NCBI GenBank assembly: GCA_018262195.1
Contig: JAGTRS010000035.1
Span: 1-40,048 of the forward strand
Reading direction: 5' to 3'
Length of the DNA stretch: 40,048 nt
Source of the DNA: Pseudomonadota bacterium
GTDB taxonomy: Bacteria > Pseudomonadota > Gammaproteobacteria > Burkholderiales > Rhodocyclaceae
The notes under the pieces were generated by a model that saw nothing but the letters and a program-made list of their open reading frames with translations, had not been told where the DNA came from and made no database searches. The translations under genes and the position numbers were made by a program. Below, one piece after another: positions 1-7,819 of this stretch. The stretch's first letter is position 1. Each line of letters begins with the position of its first letter.

Positions 1-1
1 G

Positions 2-340
2 GTCCCGTCGATCCGCAAGACCTCCGATCTGGTTCAGGAAATTGCTGCCGCCTCCAGCGAACAATCCTCCGGCGTCGCCCAGATCAATGGCGCCATGGGG
101 CAACTCAACCAGGCCACGCAGCAGAACGCCTCGGCCTCCGAAGAACTGGCGGCCACCGCCGAAGAACTCGGCTCCCAGGCAGAACAACTGCAGCAGACCA
201 TGACCTTCTTCCATCTTGAAGACAACCAGCGTAGCGGCAGCCGCAACTTCACGCCGCCGGCCGCTCGATCCTCTGGTGGTGCAGCCAAGCCACGGGCCGC
301 AGCGGTCCAGGTCAACGAGGGTGACTTCGAGCGCTATTGA
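2..340 (+). CDS. Methyl-accepting chemotaxis protein, C-terminal fragment (cut by window edge)
   Basis: The reading frame is open from the window edge to the TGA at 338-340, so only the last 112 residues are visible. They carry the end of a chemoreceptor signalling domain: long helices rich in Ala, Ser, Glu and Gln, with the segment EIAAASSEQSSGVAQIN typical of the descending methylation helix, then a heptad-like run and a Pro/Ala-rich flexible tail ending DFERY. The glutamates and glutamines in that helix are likely substrates for the CheR, CheB and CheD proteins encoded just downstream. The sensing part lies outside the window. The short tail resembles the linkers that end in a CheR/CheB-tethering pentapeptide, but the canonical NWETF-like sequence is not seen. 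DFERY could be a degenerate version; this is inference. Confidence 0.9.
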   Translation, partial: VPSIRKTSDLVQEIAAASSEQSSGVAQINGAMGQLNQATQQNASASEELAATAEELGSQAEQLQQTMTFFHLEDNQRSGSRNFTPPAARSSGGAAKPRAAAVQVNEGDFERY

Positions 341-349
341 GGAATGATC

Positions 350-406
350 ATGGGACAACTGATGAAGTCCGGGATAGGGATGGTCGCTGCTGTGGCCTCA
401 ACTTAG
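350..406 (+). CDS. Possible 18-codon leader peptide abutting cheD1
   Basis: A short frame starting ATG at 350 (or 344) runs MGQLMKSGIGMVAAVAST and stops with TAG at 404-406, directly against the ATG of cheD1 at 407 with no gap. A GAGG at 339-342 sits about 7 bases before the ATG at 350, whereas the cheD1 start has no recognisable ribosome-binding site. Translation of cheD1 might therefore depend on ribosomes finishing this mini-ORF. No homology is known to me and the peptide may have no function of its own. Alternatively it is chance reading of spacer sequence. Confidence 0.3.
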   Translation: MGQLMKSGIGMVAAVAST

Positions 407-1000
407 ATGGACTACAGCAAACTCCCCTCCAAGGAAATCGAGCGCCTGGCGCGTAGCATTCATCCGGGGGCATGGGCGGTTGAGCCTGAGCGTCCGCTGG
501 CAACGCTGCTTGGCTCGTGTGTTGCAGTCTGCCTTTTTGATCCGCAGGCCAGAGTCGGTGGGCTGAACCATTTCATGCTGCCGAACATGCAGCGCAGCCA
601 TCACGACGAAGTCGATTCCTTGCTGTCTGGCGACTTCGCCATGGAGGCGTTGCTCAATGCCCTGCTGCAGCGCGGTGCGAAGAAAATCCGCCTGCAAGCC
701 AAGGCCTTCGGTGGCGGGACGATCATCGAGACTTCCGGGGGGGCGCTGAGCATCGGCATGCGTAATGCCAATTTCACCAAGGAATGGCTGCAGCGTGAGG
801 GCATTCCACTGCTGTCATCGGATTTTCTCGGGCCGTGGTCGAGAAAGGTCCTGTTCGTGCCGAATACCGGAGATGCCTACTGCCGGCGCATGGTGACCAA
901 CATGGCCACGGCTGAAGTCATTGCGCGCGAAGAGCGGGCTTATGCCGAGACGCTGGTCAAGAAGCCGAAGCCGCCCGAACACAAGGTCGAGTTGTTCTGA
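407..1000 (+). CDS. cheD: Chemoreceptor glutamine deamidase CheD (first copy)
   Basis: Predicted 197-residue CheD, which deamidates specific glutamines on chemoreceptors to glutamate and, in some bacteria, binds CheC. The nucleophile motif LLGSC places the catalytic Cys at about residue 38. The histidine of GGLNHFMLP (about residue 55) completes the usual Cys/His pair. The later segment AKAFGGGTII is the conserved family loop. The protein is longer than typical CheD (about 160 residues) because of a C-terminal charged tail ending KPPEHKVELF. Its TGA overlaps the cheR ATG (ATGA at 1000), so the two are translationally coupled. A second cheD follows cheR. The ATG at 407 is chosen because the frame upstream is closed. 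Family assignment is firm; which receptors it acts on is unknown. Confidence 0.93.
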   Translation: MDYSKLPSKEIERLARSIHPGAWAVEPERPLATLLGSCVAVCLFDPQARVGGLNHFMLPNMQRSHHDEVDSLLSGDFAMEALLNALLQRGAKKIRLQAKAFGGGTIIETSGGALSIGMRNANFTKEWLQREGIPLLSSDFLGPWSRKVLFVPNTGDAYCRRMVTNMATAEVIAREERAYAETLVKKPKPPEHKVELF

Positions 1001-1809
1001 TGATCGAATCCTCCATAACTGACCAGGAATTCGCACTCTTCCAGCGGCTGATCTACAAGATTGCCGGCATCAGCCTGAGCGATGCAAAGAAGGTGTTGCT
1101 GGTCGGGCGCCTCACCCGTCGCCTCAAGCAATACGATTTCGCGACCTTCAGCCAGTATTACCGCATGCTGGCGACCGGTGAGCATCCGGAAGAGTTGCAG
1201 ACGATGGTCGATCTGCTGACGACCAACGAAACCTATTTTTTCCGCGAGCCGAAGCATTTCGATTTTCTTCGTGACGAGATCATTCGGAAGCGGACCAGTC
1301 CCGCACCATTCAGGGTGTGGAGTGCGGCGAGTTCGAGTGGTGAAGAGGTTTACACGCTGGCCATGGTGCTGGCCGAAAACGTCCAGAACAGCCCGTGGGA
1401 GATCGTCGGTTCGGACATCAGCACGCAGGTGCTGGCCAAGGCTGCTACGGGACATTACTCCGTGGCGCGTACCGAGGGCATTCCGCCCGCTTTCATGCGG
1501 AAGTATTGCCTCAAGGGCGTGCGTTCGCATGCCGGTACCTTCCTGATCGTTCCCGAGTTGCGCAAGAAGATAGCGTTTTATCAGATCAATCTGACGAACC
1601 CGATCGATGCCGGTATCGGGGATTTTGAGGTCATCTTCCTGCGCAATGTAATGATCTACTTTGACCCGGAAACCAAGGCAAAAGTGGTTCATAACCTGCT
1701 GCCGCGCCTGAAACCCGGGGGGTATCTGATCATCGGGCATTCCGAGACCCTGACTGGCATTACAGACCGGGTCGAGGCAATACGGCCTACCATCTATCGC
1801 AAGCCATGA
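1000..1809 (+). CDS. cheR: Chemotaxis protein methyltransferase CheR
   Basis: Predicted 269-residue cytoplasmic CheR that methylates receptor glutamates using S-adenosylmethionine. An N-terminal all-helical domain (about residues 1-75) precedes the methyltransferase domain. Visible family motifs are TNETYFFREPKHF, the SAM-binding stretch VWSAASSSGEEVYTLAM (about residues 105-122), and FEVIFLRNVMIYFD near residue 210, where NVMIYF is the CheR signature. There is no C-terminal TPR extension, so this is the classical chemotaxis type. The start overlaps the cheD1 stop by one base and the stop overlaps the second cheD start (ATG 1806), so cheD1-cheR-cheD2-cheB form one tightly coupled transcript. 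Confidence 0.97.
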   Translation: MIESSITDQEFALFQRLIYKIAGISLSDAKKVLLVGRLTRRLKQYDFATFSQYYRMLATGEHPEELQTMVDLLTTNETYFFREPKHFDFLRDEIIRKRTSPAPFRVWSAASSSGEEVYTLAMVLAENVQNSPWEIVGSDISTQVLAKAATGHYSVARTEGIPPAFMRKYCLKGVRSHAGTFLIVPELRKKIAFYQINLTNPIDAGIGDFEVIFLRNVMIYFDPETKAKVVHNLLPRLKPGGYLIIGHSETLTGITDRVEAIRPTIYRKP

Positions 1810-2318
1810 TCTCTTCCGGCGAGCCGCTCAATGAAGTCTTTCTGAATCCGGGCGAGTTCTACTTCGGGGGGGAGAGAACGCGTATTTCGACCCTGCTCGG
1901 CTCTTGCGTTTCGATCACCCTCTGGCATCCCCGCCGGCGTATCGGTGGTATGTGCCACTACATGCTGGCCGAGCGCAAGCGTCCGGCGAATGCCCCGCTC
2001 GACGGTCGTTTCGGGACGGAGGCTTTCGAGATGTTCCTGCAGCATGTGGAAGCGGTTGGAACGCAGGCCAGCGCGTATCAGGCGAAAATATTCGGTGGTG
2101 CGAACATGCTGGTCGGGGCGAGTGGTGAGAAGATGGACATCGGACCGCGTAACGTGGCCCTCGGACGCAAGTTGCTGGCCTCGAAAAACATTCTCCTGAT
2201 GGCTGAGCATGTAGGCGGCAGTGGCCGAAGAAAACTGCATTTCGATCTCTGGAGTGGCGACGTATGGCTTGCCTTCCCGGAAGGTAGCGATGCCCAGATC
2301 AGGAGTAAGCGTGGCTGA
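1806..2318 (+). CDS. cheD: Chemoreceptor glutamine deamidase CheD (second copy)
   Basis: A second, divergent CheD of 170 residues. It keeps the catalytic Cys in TLLGSCVSI (about residue 34) and His in [10 protein letters not shown] (about residue 51), and the family segment [10 protein letters not shown]. It lacks the charged C-terminal tail of the first copy, and identity outside the motifs is low by eye, so this is an old paralogue, not a recent tandem duplication. Its ATG lies inside the end of cheR and its TGA (2316-2318) lies inside the start of cheB. Both active sites look intact, so both copies may be functional deamidases with different receptor targets; that division of labour is inference. 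Confidence 0.93.
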   Translation: MISSGEPLNEVFLNPGEFYFGGERTRISTLLGSCVSITLWHPRRRIGGMCHYMLAERKRPANAPLDGRFGTEAFEMFLQHVEAVGTQASAYQAKIFGGANMLVGASGEKMDIGPRNVALGRKLLASKNILLMAEHVGGSGRRKLHFDLWSGDVWLAFPEGSDAQIRSKRG

Positions 2319-3399
2319 AAAGATCAAGGTGATGATTGTCGACGACTCGGCGCTGGTCCGTCAGGTGGTCGCGCAAGCCTTGGCCACCGATCCGGGGATC
2401 GAAGTGATCGGGGCAGCGGCCGATCCGATATTTGCGCAGCAGAAGATGGCTGCGCAGTGGCCCGATGTGCTGGTGATCGATATTGAAATGCCGCGCATGG
2501 ATGGGATCACTTTTCTCAAGAAGATCATGGCCGAGCGCCCGACGCCCGTCGTGATCTGCTCTTCGCTGGCCGAAAAAGGCGCTCAGGCGACCTTCGAAGC
2601 GCTGGCCGCCGGCGCGATATCCATCATCACCAAGCCCAAGGTCGGTCTGAAGAGTTTTCTCGAAGATGCCTCCAACGACATCGTGCAGGCCGTGCGCAGT
2701 GCTGCCCGGGCCAATATGCTTGCTGTTCGAAGTGCCGCCAGCGGGCTGGCACCGGTCATCAACCGCCCGAAGTTGAGCGCGGATGCGGTGCTCAGCCCGC
2801 CGGGCAATCGGGCGCTGGAGCGGACGACCGATCAGGTGGTGGCGATTGGCACCTCAACCGGCGGAACGCAGGCGCTTGAGGCGGTGCTGACCAAACTGCC
2901 GGCAACCAGTCTGGGGATCGTGATCGTTCAGCACATGCCGGAGAAATTCACGGCGATGTTTGCCGAGCGGCTGAACAGTCTCTGCCAGATTGAGGTGCTT
3001 GAGGCGAAGAATGGCGATCGCGTTATTCCCGGCCGTGCCCTGATCGCACCTGGTGGCCGGCACATGATGCTGAAACGTAACGGAGCCCAATATGCAGTCG
3101 AAGTGGTGGATGGTCCGTTGATCAATCGCCACAAGCCGTCCGTCGATGTTCTGTTCCGATCCGTGGCCAAGTGTGCCGGGGCAAACGCCCTGGGCATCAT
3201 CATGACCGGCATGGGGGATGACGGGGCGCGGGGAATGAAGGAAATGCACGACCTTGGCGCCAAAACCATCGCTCAGGACGAAAAGAGCTGCGTGGTGTTC
3301 GGCATGCCGAAGGAAGCGATCAAACTCGGCGCCGCCGACCAGACCATTGCCCTGGATCAGATTCCGGCGGCGATTGTCAGTTACTGCAAGCGATTCTGA
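2311..3399 (+). CDS. cheB: Chemotaxis response regulator protein-glutamate methylesterase CheB
   Basis: Predicted 362-residue CheB, which removes receptor methyl groups when phosphorylated by CheA. The receiver domain (about residues 5-120) has the acidic pair in IVDDSA and the phospho-acceptor Asp57 in [11 protein letters not shown]. After a variable linker, the methylesterase domain shows the catalytic triad: Ser182 in GTSTGG, His208 in QHMP and Asp304 in GMGDDG. I choose the GTG at 2311 because AGGAG at 2301-2305 precedes it and the protein then begins at the receiver strand. An in-frame ATG at 2290 and one at 2221 would add residues not expected in the family. The start overlaps the end of cheD2 by 8 bases. 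Confidence 0.96.
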   Translation: MAEKIKVMIVDDSALVRQVVAQALATDPGIEVIGAAADPIFAQQKMAAQWPDVLVIDIEMPRMDGITFLKKIMAERPTPVVICSSLAEKGAQATFEALAAGAISIITKPKVGLKSFLEDASNDIVQAVRSAARANMLAVRSAASGLAPVINRPKLSADAVLSPPGNRALERTTDQVVAIGTSTGGTQALEAVLTKLPATSLGIVIVQHMPEKFTAMFAERLNSLCQIEVLEAKNGDRVIPGRALIAPGGRHMMLKRNGAQYAVEVVDGPLINRHKPSVDVLFRSVAKCAGANALGIIMTGMGDDGARGMKEMHDLGAKTIAQDEKSCVVFGMPKEAIKLGAADQTIALDQIPAAIVSYCKRF

Positions 3400-3411
3400 A
3401 GAGGGACTTCG

Positions 3412-4248
3412 ATGAATATTCAAGATGCACTGGAAAAGATCGCTGCAGAGGCTGCGCAGGGCGAGATGATTTTCCCGACCGGCACCCAGGTGACACTGCG
3501 GGTACAGCAGGCGCTTGATGATCCGGATTGTTCGGTGGAGCAGTTGAGCAAGCTGATTTCAGCCGAGCCGATACTGTCCGCACGCGTTGTCAGTGTGGCC
3601 AATTCGGTGGCCTACAATCCCTCCGGCCGGGCCATCAGTGATGTCCGGAATGCTGTCTCGAGACTTGGTTTCAGTACTGTCCGTACACTCGCCACGGCCA
3701 TGGTGGTGCGTCAAATGCAAGGGATGGCGAGCCTGCCAGAGCATCGTGCGATGGCCGCCCGCCTCTGGGAACATACTGCCCATGTGGCAGCACTGGCGCG
3801 AATCATTGCCCGGCGCGTCACCCGGCAAGATCCGGAGGCCGCGTTTTTCGCAGGCGTCGTGCATGAAGTCGGTGGTTTTTACCTGATCTCGCGGGCCAGC
3901 GCATTTCCCGGCTTGTTCGATGGCGAGCTGGAGCCTTGGCATGAAGAGGGCGAGGCGCAAGTCGGGCGCTCCGTTCTGCGTGCGCTGGATGTGCCGGCCA
4001 ATATCCTTGAGGCCATTGAAGTCTTGTGGTCAGGCTATCTGGCCATGCCCGCCCAGTCGTTGGGCGATACCCTGCTGCTGGCCGATCAACTGGCACCGGT
4101 CGAATCGCCGCTGTCCAATCTGGCCGGGATGGGCCAGAAAGGGATTGCCGCCGATATCGACATGCTGATTGGCGACGAACTGCTGAGTGAGATTCTTGCT
4201 GATGCGGCGGATGAGGTCGGATCGCTGACCGCCGCGCTCAACGCCTAG
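3412..4248 (+). CDS. HDOD-domain signalling protein
   Basis: A 278-residue soluble protein dominated by an HDOD domain (about residues 15-210), the HD-GYP-related fold that usually lacks the metal-binding residues and serves in signalling. Visible features include the N-terminal FPTGTQVTLRVQQAL helix, the SAEPILSARVVSVANSVAY segment, and VRNAVSRLGFSTVRTLA, all typical of the family. A histidine cluster ARLWEHTAHVAALA followed by AAFFAGVVHEVGG resembles the HD region. It begins 12 bases after cheB with GAGGGA upstream, so it is probably the last gene of the chemotaxis operon. Its molecular role is unknown; HDOD proteins elsewhere are linked to motility and c-di-GMP signalling. Confidence 0.88.
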   Translation: MNIQDALEKIAAEAAQGEMIFPTGTQVTLRVQQALDDPDCSVEQLSKLISAEPILSARVVSVANSVAYNPSGRAISDVRNAVSRLGFSTVRTLATAMVVRQMQGMASLPEHRAMAARLWEHTAHVAALARIIARRVTRQDPEAAFFAGVVHEVGGFYLISRASAFPGLFDGELEPWHEEGEAQVGRSVLRALDVPANILEAIEVLWSGYLAMPAQSLGDTLLLADQLAPVESPLSNLAGMGQKGIAADIDMLIGDELLSEILADAADEVGSLTAALNA

Positions 4249-4276
4249 CGGTGCTTTTTGACTGTCCCGGAAAAGA

Positions 4277-4300
4277 AAAAGGCCGCGTAAGCGGCCTTTT
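4277..4300. terminator. Bidirectional intrinsic terminator between chemotaxis operon and fccB
   Basis: Perfect 10-bp stem: AAAAGGCCGC at 4277-4286, loop GTAA, and GCGGCCTTTT at 4291-4300. The A- and T-runs at the stem base give a U-tract in either direction. The convergent genes on both sides (HDOD gene on plus, fccB on minus) fit a shared terminator. Confidence 0.85.
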
Positions 4301-4321
4301 GAATGGAAGCGGCATAAGCGC

Positions 4322-5599
4322 TCAGGTCAGCATGTCGGCCCAGATGTTCTTGGCCCAGCCCATGGCGACCTTGCCTTCCAGTTCGTTGCGGGCAGCCGAA
4401 ACGCCGCCGGCACCCTTGACCGGTTGCACGGTCTTGGTTGCGGCATCGTACTGGTGCACCGAAGAAACGTGGATGACGTTTTTGGCATCGACGAAGCTGT
4501 AGCAGGTGTTCATCACTACCGGTTCCGGGTTTGGCTCCAGACCGGACAGCATGTTGAGAATTGCTGCAGCAGCGAGCTTGCCGTGCTGGTTGGCCATGTG
4601 GCCGGACTTCGGCATGGTCGGCGCCGGGAAGACCGCGTCGCCGAGTACGTGGATGCCCGGTGTGCTGGTCGATTCCATCGACAGCCAATTGATGTCCACC
4701 CAGCGGTTGTTGATCATCTTGATGCCGGACTTGGCGGCGATGTCGCCGGCCCGGTGCGGCGGGATCACGTTCAGCACGTCAGCCTTGAACTTGTCGAATT
4801 CCAGTACGGCGGTGTTGGTGCCGACTTCGACATCCTTCACTTCGCTGTTGTTGCGGTATTCGATGATGCCCTTGTAGAGATCGGTCCAGGCCTTGGTGAA
4901 CAGGCCTTTCTTTGACATCACATCTTCGTTGGCATCAAGGATGACGACCTTGGATTTCGGCTTGCTCTTCTTGAAGTAGTCGGCCACCAGGCAGGCGCGC
5001 TCGTAAGGTCCGGGCGGGCAGCGGTACGGTGCCTTGGGGATGGCGATGGCGTAGGTGCCACCGTCCTTCATCGATTCCAGCTGCTTGCGCAGGGCGACGG
5101 TTTGCGGGCCGGCCTTCCAGGCGTGGAGGATCTTCGACTGGGCATCGGCATTGTTCAGGCCGGGAATCTGGTCGAACATGAAATCGACACCCGGTGACAG
5201 GACCAGACGGTCGTAGCTCAGGGCACTGCCGCCCTTCAGGGAAATCGTTTTCTTGGCAGCATCGACCGAGACAACATCGTCCTGAATGACACGAACGCCC
5301 CATTTGCTGCGCAGGCCTTCGTAGCTGATCGTGATGTCTTCCATCGTCTTGGTGCCACCAATGACCAGATTGGAGATCGGGCAGGAGATGAAAGTCGGGT
5401 TGCGCTCGATCAGGGTGACCTGAACGCCGCCTTCGCTCCACATGCGCAGGTACTTGGCAACCGTGGCGCCGCCGTAGCCGCCGCCAACCACCACGACATG
5501 GCCGCTGGCCTTGCCACCGCCGGCACAGCCATAGAGGGAGGCCATTGCGCCGGCTGCAGCGCCGACCTTCAGGAAATCACGTCTTTTCATTAGCATCAT
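4322..5599 (-). CDS. fccB: Sulfide dehydrogenase (flavocytochrome c) flavoprotein subunit
   Basis: Predicted 425-residue periplasmic flavoprotein that oxidises sulfide to sulfur and passes electrons to its cytochrome partner; SoxF is the equivalent name in sox clusters. A twin-arginine signal (MKRRDFLKVG) begins the protein. The FAD-binding fold follows with VVVVGGGYGGATVAKYL. Cys73 in ISCPISN matches the cysteine that covalently holds FAD in the family. Cys194 in YRCPPGPYER and the Cys in MNTCYSFV match the redox disulfide pair. A second dinucleotide region (VVILDANEDV) and the GDAVFPAPTMPKSGHMANQ segment complete the pyridine nucleotide-disulfide oxidoreductase fold. GGGGAG lies 6 bases before the first ATG at 5599. 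It follows fccA on the same strand with a 12-base gap. Confidence 0.95.
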   Translation of the reverse strand: MMLMKRRDFLKVGAAAGAMASLYGCAGGGKASGHVVVVGGGYGGATVAKYLRMWSEGGVQVTLIERNPTFISCPISNLVIGGTKTMEDITISYEGLRSKWGVRVIQDDVVSVDAAKKTISLKGGSALSYDRLVLSPGVDFMFDQIPGLNNADAQSKILHAWKAGPQTVALRKQLESMKDGGTYAIAIPKAPYRCPPGPYERACLVADYFKKSKPKSKVVILDANEDVMSKKGLFTKAWTDLYKGIIEYRNNSEVKDVEVGTNTAVLEFDKFKADVLNVIPPHRAGDIAAKSGIKMINNRWVDINWLSMESTSTPGIHVLGDAVFPAPTMPKSGHMANQHGKLAAAAILNMLSGLEPNPEPVVMNTCYSFVDAKNVIHVSSVHQYDAATKTVQPVKGAGGVSAARNELEGKVAMGWAKNIWADMLT

Positions 5600-5611
5600 G
5601 TTTTTCTCCCC

Positions 5612-5917
5612 TTATTTTTGCGCAGCGAAATAGCCAGCGATCAGATCGAGCTGGGCTTCGGTATAGCCCTTGGAGATCTGATGCATGATCGAGGCAGGCT
5701 TGTCGCCACTCTTGTAGTCGGCGAGTTTCTGCAGGATCTTGGCTTTTTCCATGCCGGCCAGGGCGTCCATGCCGGCGCCCTTGACGGCATTGCCGTTGGT
5801 TCCGTGGCAGTTGGCACAGGTGGCGGCCAGGTTGCGGGCAAGGTAGGGATCGGCCGCATGCGAGACGCTGGCAGTAGCCAGCAGGCACAGGGCTGCGATG
5901 GGAGCAAACAGTTTCAT
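5612..5917 (-). CDS. fccA: Sulfide dehydrogenase cytochrome c subunit
   Basis: A 101-residue secreted class I cytochrome c, about the size of one FccA domain. It has a Sec signal peptide ending around SHAAD (residue 22), one haem motif CANCH at residues 34-38, and a C-terminal helix EAQLDLIAGYFAAQK. A methionine in the MHQISKGY region is the likely sixth ligand. It is the first gene of the fccA-fccB pair and should accept electrons from the FccB flavin. Only one haem motif is present, so it matches the monohaem partner type (SoxE-like) and not dihaem FccA. A good Shine-Dalgarno (AGAGGAG) precedes the start. Confidence 0.92.
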   Translation of the reverse strand: MKLFAPIAALCLLATASVSHAADPYLARNLAATCANCHGTNGNAVKGAGMDALAGMEKAKILQKLADYKSGDKPASIMHQISKGYTEAQLDLIAGYFAAQK

Positions 5918-6106
5918 CGAGACATCTCCTCTAGTGTTGTCGATACGCCATATAGCCGAAATTATTAGTGATTTGTCCTTATCAGCATAGTGCCAAGGTT
6001 ATAGCCCTTTGGCCCAAATTGCATGCTGCATTGCAACAATATTAGTAGTTGACTATATAAGTGTGCAGTTATACATTGATAATTGATAGAAATCAAAAAG
6101 AACGGC
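5918..6106. promoter_or_regulatory. Divergent control region between fccAB and arsR-sox
   Basis: This AT-rich 189-base region separates the leftward fccAB from the rightward regulator and sox genes. For the rightward genes two overlapping sigma70-like promoters fit: TTGCAA 6031-6036 with TATATA 6054-6059 (17-base spacer), and TTGACT 6049-6054 with TACATT 6072-6077 (17-base spacer). The heptamer TATTAGT occurs twice, at 5963-5969 and 6040-6046. The second copy begins a small dyad, TAGT-AGTTG-ACTA (6043-6055), lying between the -35 and -10 of the first promoter. This is a plausible operator for the ArsR-type protein encoded immediately downstream, with one site near each transcription unit. Promoter positions are read by eye. 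Confidence 0.55.
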
Positions 6107-6442
6107 ATGGACGAAACGATACAGGTGTTTGAACAGGTGGCCAGGTACTTCGGATTGTTGTCCGATCCGACACGCTTGCGCATCTTGTCCTGCTTGTGTG
6201 CTGAAGAGCGTCCAGTTCATGAGGTCGTGGAAAAGATTGGGCTGACACAAGCCAACATTTCGCGGCACTTGAACATTCTTTACCGGGCCGGGGTGGTTGA
6301 TCGGCGGCGGGAGGGGAGTTCTGTGATGTATCGGGTGGTCGATCCAAATTTTGTCGACATCTGCCGAACGGTCAGCATCACGGTGGCAAGCCGTGATCTG
6401 GGCGATCAACTGGGGGTGGCGGCAGCAAGTTGCAGTACTTGA
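6107..6442 (+). CDS. ArsR-family transcriptional regulator of the sox/fcc genes
   Basis: A 111-residue winged-helix repressor of the ArsR/SmtB family. The N-terminal VFEQVARYFGLLSDPTRLRILSCL is the family signature and the recognition helix is QANISRHLNILYRAGVV (about residues 48-64), followed by the wing DRRREGSSVMYRVVD. Cysteines at about 29, 31, 86 and 109 could form a thiol-based sensor, as in the sulfide/persulfide-responsive relatives SqrR, BigR and SoxR, but I cannot align them reliably. It is 27 bases upstream of soxC on the same strand and divergent from fccAB, so it most likely senses a reduced sulfur species and controls both units. I prefer ATG 6107 to the TTG at 6083. Confidence 0.88.
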   Translation: MDETIQVFEQVARYFGLLSDPTRLRILSCLCAEERPVHEVVEKIGLTQANISRHLNILYRAGVVDRRREGSSVMYRVVDPNFVDICRTVSITVASRDLGDQLGVAAASCST

Positions 6443-6469
6443 TGTCAAAAATCGGAGGGGTTTATCCAC

Positions 6470-7819
6470 ATGGGTGATATCGTCAAACAACCGGGGCGTC
6501 TGCGGCCCGCACCGGAGAACTTCCTGTCGGAAGAGCAGGTCAAGGCCGTAGGTAGCGGTCGTCGCGACTTCCTGCGCAAGAGCTTCCTGGCCGCGGGTGC
6601 GGCATTGGCAGCGCCGATGGCAGCCCGTGCTGCCAGCGACGGGGATGTCAATATTCTCGAAAATCCGGCCTGGACCACGTCGCTGGGCCAGCCGGTAGCG
6701 ACCAATCCGTACGGCATGCCGTCCAAGTTCGAAAGCCAGTTGCTGCGTCGTGAATCGCCGGGTCTGGCCCGCGTTGGTGGCGCCTCGGTGTCTTTCGCAC
6801 CGCTGCAGGGTCTGTTCGGCATCATCACGCCGTCCGGCCTGCATTTCGAGCGTCATCATCAGGGTTGGCACGACATCGATCCGTCCAAGCATCGCCTGAT
6901 GGTCAATGGCTCGGATGATTCCCTGCTCAAGAAGGCCAAGGTCTATACGCTGGACGAGCTGATGCGCCTGCCGTCGGTGTCGCGCATTCACTTCATTGAA
7001 TGCGGTGCCAATACCGGCCTCGAATGGGGCAATGTTGCGGTGCCGACTGTGCAATACACGCATGGCATGCTCTCCTGTTCCGAGTTTACCGGGGTGCCAT
7101 TGAAGGTGCTGCTGGAAGATTGCGGCGTCGATTACAAGAAGGCGCGTTACGTGCTGGCCGAGGGCGCCGATGGCTCCTCGATGACCCGCACCATCCCGAT
7201 GGAAATGGTCGAGTCCGGCGAAGTCTTCGTCGCCTACGGCCAGAACGGCGAAATGCTGCGTCCGGAAAACGGCTACCCGCTGCGCCTTGTCGTGCCGGGC
7301 GTGCAGGGCGTTTCGTGGGTCAAGTGGCTGCGCCGCATCGAAGTCGGTGACAAGCCCTATGCCACCAAGGACGAGGCGGTGCACTACATCGACCTTCTGC
7401 CCAATGGCCAGCATCGCCAGTACAGCTCCATCCAGGAGGCCAAGTCAGTGATCACCACCCCGTCGGGCGGCCAGACGCTGCTCGACAAGGGCTTCTACAA
7501 CGTTTCCGGTCTCGCCTGGTCCGGTCGCGGCAAGATCAAGCAGGTCGATGTCTCCTTCGATGGCGGCATCAACTGGCAGACGGCGCGTCTCGAAGGGCCG
7601 ATCCAGAACAAGGCGCTGACCCGCTTCAACATCAACTGGGTGTGGGACGGCTCGCCAGCCATCCTGCAATCGCGCGCCATCGACGAAACCGGTTTCGTTC
7701 AGCCGACCTACGGCCAACTGCGCAAGGTGCGGGGCACCAAGTCGATTTATCACAACAACGCCATCCAGTCCTGGAAAGTCATTGAAAGCGGGGAGGTCAG
7801 CAATGTTCAGGTTCTCTAA
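6470..7819 (+). CDS. soxC: Sulfane dehydrogenase molybdenum subunit SoxC
   Basis: Predicted 449-residue periplasmic molybdoprotein. With SoxD it removes six electrons from the SoxY-bound sulfane sulfur, which allows complete oxidation of thiosulfate to sulfate. The twin-arginine signal SGRRDFLRKSF is at residues 29-39, after an N-terminal extension of the usual SoxC kind. The sulfite-oxidase fold follows; Cys178 in HFIECGANTG is the molybdenum ligand. The C-terminal dimerisation domain has VDVSFDGGINWQTARL. GGAGGGG at 6454-6460 gives a strong start. It is the first sox structural gene after the regulator and overlaps soxD by 17 bases. Its presence implies that sulfur globules need not accumulate. 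Confidence 0.96.
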   Translation: MGDIVKQPGRLRPAPENFLSEEQVKAVGSGRRDFLRKSFLAAGAALAAPMAARAASDGDVNILENPAWTTSLGQPVATNPYGMPSKFESQLLRRESPGLARVGGASVSFAPLQGLFGIITPSGLHFERHHQGWHDIDPSKHRLMVNGSDDSLLKKAKVYTLDELMRLPSVSRIHFIECGANTGLEWGNVAVPTVQYTHGMLSCSEFTGVPLKVLLEDCGVDYKKARYVLAEGADGSSMTRTIPMEMVESGEVFVAYGQNGEMLRPENGYPLRLVVPGVQGVSWVKWLRRIEVGDKPYATKDEAVHYIDLLPNGQHRQYSSIQEAKSVITTPSGGQTLLDKGFYNVSGLAWSGRGKIKQVDVSFDGGINWQTARLEGPIQNKALTRFNINWVWDGSPAILQSRAIDETGFVQPTYGQLRKVRGTKSIYHNNAIQSWKVIESGEVSNVQVL

